The translations under genes were made by a program, and so were the position numbers. Positions 61,472-64,000 of a stretch of 64,000 nt of DNA are shown piece after piece. The DNA is from Bacillota bacterium (lineage in GTDB: Bacteria > Bacillota > Clostridia > Lachnospirales > Lachnospiraceae), in contig JAEWQV010000010.1 in NCBI GenBank assembly GCA_023399055.1, positions 248,001 through 312,000 on the forward strand. The letters are read 5' to 3'. The notes below the pieces were generated by a model. It saw only the letters and a program-made list of their open reading frames with translations. It did no database searches and was not told where the DNA came from. Position 1 is the stretch's first letter. Each line of letters starts with the position of its first letter.

Positions 61472-62746
61472 TTAGTTCTGCAACTTTAACTCTACTGTTT
61501 CATCCATATCAATTTCTTTCCCAACTGCCTGCTGAATTTTCACATTATGAAATACAATATTACGTGCATTTCTCAAAAAGAATCCTGCTGCTTTCATTGG
61601 CTCCATATGGGTTAACATATCGGGCATTCCAGCCTCCCCGTTAGCATCCATACTAATACTACAGTTTGAGAAAGTTATATTTTCTATGTATTGTTCCGAT
61701 AACCCATACATAAATCCAGCCGCAGCAGTTACATTGGACGCTAATACATTACTTATAAGCAGATTACGTATTACCGGTGTTCCTTCATCAATTGCATAAG
61801 GCGTCTTATCCCAAACATGTCGATCTCGCTCGTCTGTTCCACAGCAGTAATACATGTTGAATACAAAGGGACAAAGAACCTTATCCATAATAATATTGTT
61901 GAAAGTCAGCCGCTCCATCGCACCACCTCGTCTGCGCCTTGTTTTCAGACGTATCCCTCGATCTGTATCTTGAAATACACAGTTGGTGACAGTGACATTT
62001 CGAATGCTGCCACTCATTTCGCTGCCAATTACAATTCCACCATGTCCATGGATCATATTACAATTGGATATGGTAATGTTTTCACACGGCCTTTTATTCA
62101 CCGTAAGTTCCGTCCCTGCTTTGATTGCGATACAATCATCCCCTACATCAATAAAGCAGTCCGAAATACGTACATTACTGCAGCCATTTGGGTTAATCCC
62201 ATCTGTGTTGGGCGAGTCTGGCGGATTCTTTATGGTAACTCCCTTAATTAAGACATTGTCACATTGCAAGGGATGAATGGTCCAAACAGGGGAGTTAATT
62301 AATGTAACCTGCTCTATTTGCACTCCAATACATTCCTGAAAACAAATAAGATACGGTCGCTTATGTGGCAGGATATTCATTTCCTTCCAAGCACGTTGTC
62401 CATTCCCGTTCAAACATCCGTTTCCAAGAACAGCAACCTTTTCTGCCTTATATGCATAGATTAAGGGTCGATACATTTGTCCGGCAACACCTTCAAATTC
62501 CACTTCCACCAAGGGATAGTTCTCATAATCATCCTTAAAATCAAGTACAGCACCCGCATCTAGATAAAGTGTCATAAAGCTCTTTAACTCGATAGATCTA
62601 GTAGAATAATTACCCGTCGGTACGAAAATAGTACCTCCCCCTTTTTCCTTAAGGGTTCTAACCGCTTGTTCAAAAGCTAAGGTCCAATCCCGTCCCTCAT
62701 AGCTTAAGTTTTCAAATTCTTGTATATTCAAATAATTGTTAGTCAT
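61472..62746 (-). CDS. Polygalacturonase, glycoside hydrolase family 28, cytoplasmic
   Basis: Hydrolyses alpha-1,4-galacturonide bonds. About 424 residues forming a right-handed beta-helix, with the four GH28 motifs: NTDGINP, GDDCIAIKAG, GHGGIVIGSE and IRLKTRR. It lacks a signal peptide and starts MTNNYLNIQEFENLS at ATG 62746 (GGAG, 6 bases upstream), so it is probably an exo-type enzyme trimming imported oligogalacturonides inside the cell. It follows two permease genes after a hairpin and precedes uxaB. Confidence 0.94.
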   Translation of the reverse strand: MTNNYLNIQEFENLSYEGRDWTLAFEQAVRTLKEKGGGTIFVPTGNYSTRSIELKSFMTLYLDAGAVLDFKDDYENYPLVEVEFEGVAGQMYRPLIYAYKAEKVAVLGNGCLNGNGQRAWKEMNILPHKRPYLICFQECIGVQIEQVTLINSPVWTIHPLQCDNVLIKGVTIKNPPDSPNTDGINPNGCSNVRISDCFIDVGDDCIAIKAGTELTVNKRPCENITISNCNMIHGHGGIVIGSEMSGSIRNVTVTNCVFQDTDRGIRLKTRRRRGGAMERLTFNNIIMDKVLCPFVFNMYYCCGTDERDRHVWDKTPYAIDEGTPVIRNLLISNVLASNVTAAAGFMYGLSEQYIENITFSNCSISMDANGEAGMPDMLTHMEPMKAAGFFLRNARNIVFHNVKIQQAVGKEIDMDETVELKLQN

Positions 62747-62866
62747 TGTATACTCCATTCACTTGTTCTTTGCTTTATAAATAGAAGAACTACACTACTT
62801 GAATTTTCTTCCGTTGTTAACCCATATGTTTCCAGGCACTTTTCACTTTACCTTAGCGTAATATAT

Positions 62867-62890
62867 TCGCCCTATACAAGTATAGGGCGA
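62867..62890 (-). terminator. Intercistronic hairpin between permease and GH28 genes
   Basis: Perfect 10-bp arms TCGCCCTATA / TATAGGGCGA with a CAAG loop and no U-run. Probably a processing or stability stem within the operon. Confidence 0.7.
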
Positions 62891-62924
62891 GTAAGGGTAA
62901 GTAAAGATTATACGTTTGCTAAGT

Positions 62925-63782
62925 TTATCCTTTCACACCGCCAGCTTGAATACCATCGACAAAGGTTCTCTGTGCTGCAAAGAATATAACTAAGGAAGGA
63001 ATAATGGATATCAAGGATACCGCCAAAACCCTGTTCCAGGCAAAACCAGCATCTGCATCCATGGAAATCTTAACAAAGATTGCAGCCGGATAATTTGTTG
63101 GTGTCTTAACATAGAGCAACGGTCCCATATAATCGTTCGACGACCACATAAATTGGAACAGAGCGCAAGACACAATTGCCGGTTTTAATAACGGAGAAAT
63201 AACCTTAATTAAAATCTGTACTACATTACAACCGTCAATTTTCGCTGCTTCTTCCAGTTCTTTGGGAATAGTTCTCATAAACTGAACCAACATAAAGACA
63301 AAGTAAGTATCCACAGCAAATAAGGTTGGAACAATTAGTGCCAGGTACAGATTCGAATCAATCCATCCAAACTTATTGAACAAAATATATTGTGGAACAT
63401 TTAAAACAACCTGTGGTAAGAATAAAGTAGACATCAATAATGCAAATAATAAGTTACGTCCTCTAAAGCGAAATCTACCAAATCCATAAGCCGTAACCGT
63501 TGCCGATATTACGGTAAAAATTACTTTTGGTATAACAAATTTATAAGTATTAATCATAGCTTTTAAAATGTCAATTTGGCCGCTATAGCTTTTCACTGCT
63601 TCTTTATATCCATCAAAGCTTACCTGTTTGGGAATTAATCCTATTCCACTAAAAATCTCACTGTTACTTTTAAAGGTAGCACTTATCATCCATAGGAGCG
63701 GGTATACCATTACAAATCCAACCAGCACCAGAATGATATATCGAAGGATAGTATTTAACGACTTCTTTTTTCCGTATTGCAT
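62925..63782 (-). CDS. Sugar ABC transporter permease (LacG type)
   Basis: 285 residues, six membrane helices, with the EAA loop ELEEAAKIDGCNVVQILIKVISPLLKPA near 177-204 and C-terminus VDGIQAGGVKG. GGAGG precedes the ATG, whose gene starts 5 bases before the upstream permease stop region ends. Part of a CUT1-type importer, probably for oligogalacturonides, judged by the GH28, GH4 and uxa genes downstream. Confidence 0.93.
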   Translation of the reverse strand: MQYGKKKSLNTILRYIILVLVGFVMVYPLLWMISATFKSNSEIFSGIGLIPKQVSFDGYKEAVKSYSGQIDILKAMINTYKFVIPKVIFTVISATVTAYGFGRFRFRGRNLLFALLMSTLFLPQVVLNVPQYILFNKFGWIDSNLYLALIVPTLFAVDTYFVFMLVQFMRTIPKELEEAAKIDGCNVVQILIKVISPLLKPAIVSCALFQFMWSSNDYMGPLLYVKTPTNYPAAIFVKISMDADAGFAWNRVLAVSLISIIPSLVIFFAAQRTFVDGIQAGGVKG

Positions 63783-63787
63783 GCCTG

Positions 63788-64000
63788 CTACCTCCTCTCA
63801 TCATCATAGTAAACCCAGTATTTTTGACTTATAAAGGCTATTATCGTGAATGTCATTACAATAACAAACATTAGCCAAGCCATTGCACTTGCCATACCCA
63901 TCTCATACCGTTCAAATGCATTGTTATATACTAAGAGAGAGATTAAGGTAGTCGAATTTCTAGGTCCGCCCTGAGTAATAATGTAAGGACCGTTAAACTC
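63788..64000 (-). CDS. Sugar ABC transporter permease (LacF type), C-terminal part only
   Basis: The last 70 codons of a permease that begins beyond base 64000: ITQGGPRNSTTLISLLVYNNAF matches the conserved region after the last periplasmic loop, followed by a membrane helix (SAMAWLMFVIVMTFTIIAFI) and the tail YWVYYDDERR. It ends 5 bases before the ATG of the next permease. It and its partner need a binding protein that should lie just upstream of the window. Confidence 0.92.
   Translation of the reverse strand, partial: EFNGPYIITQGGPRNSTTLISLLVYNNAFERYEMGMASAMAWLMFVIVMTFTIIAFISQKYWVYYDDERR

Overview
The window looks like a chromosomal segment of a low-GC, saccharolytic anaerobic Firmicute of the Lachnospiraceae / Clostridium cluster XIVa type. 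Plant-polysaccharide-degrading relatives of Clostridium phytofermentans are the closest match I recognise, from gene content rather than any alignment. The reasons are strong AGGAGG ribosome sites, AT-rich intergenic DNA, many sugar ABC transporters with lipoprotein binding components, YesM/YesN-type two-component systems, and a near-complete pectin/uronate pathway. No rRNA, tRNA, CRISPR array or intact transposase was seen.

Layout. (1) 1-14.0 kb is a signalling island: a minus-strand cheA-cheW-mcp-sensor kinase-response regulator-diguanylate cyclase operon, then a YesN-type regulator on the plus strand and two more receiver-containing kinases on the minus strand. (2) 14.1-26.9 kb is a minus-strand alpha-galactoside locus: sensor kinase, response regulator, a membrane-anchored binding-protein paralogue, then lipoprotein binding protein, two permeases and a GH36 alpha-galactosidase. 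It is split by a plus-strand block (20.1-22.1 kb) carrying a rifamycin ADP-ribosyltransferase (arr) and small unknown genes. (3) 27-33.2 kb holds an S41 peptidase, superoxide dismutase, a PadR regulator with its DUF2812 partner, a small secreted starch-binding-like protein with a sortase-like tail, a HIT protein and an unknown protein. (4) 33.4-40.2 kb is a monosaccharide ABC transporter operon (binding protein, ATPase, permease) divergent from a DeoR regulator and a second, orphan ATPase. (5) 40.5-47.4 kb holds a transaldolase, kduD, kduI, AraC and IclR regulators, a KDPG aldolase with an extra C-terminal domain, and KDG kinase. (6) 47.5-55.9 kb is the potassium system kdpFABC with an additional small membrane ORF, divergent from kdpDE. 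(7) 56.0-64 kb is an oligogalacturonide operon: two permeases, GH28, tagaturonate reductase (uxaB), altronate dehydratase (uxaA), a TIM-barrel isomerase-like protein and a GH4 glycosidase.

How it works together. Regions 5 and 7 form one route. Oligogalacturonides enter by the ABC importer and are cut by cytoplasmic GH28/GH4 enzymes. Galacturonate passes via tagaturonate and altronate to 2-keto-3-deoxygluconate (KDG), while unsaturated units enter via KduI/KduD. KdgK and the KDPG aldolase then yield pyruvate and glyceraldehyde-3-phosphate. Uronate isomerase (uxaC) is not in the window. Region 2 pairs an alpha-galactoside importer with a dedicated sensor that appears to use a duplicated, membrane-tethered binding protein as its ear.

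Non-coding structure is rich. There are clear promoter/operator arrangements in front of padR, the starch-binding protein, the monosaccharide transporter and the KDPG aldolase. There are also intercistronic hairpins, 14-16 bp tandem repeats, a ~95 bp dispersed repeat pair and a 35 bp inverted repeat pair.
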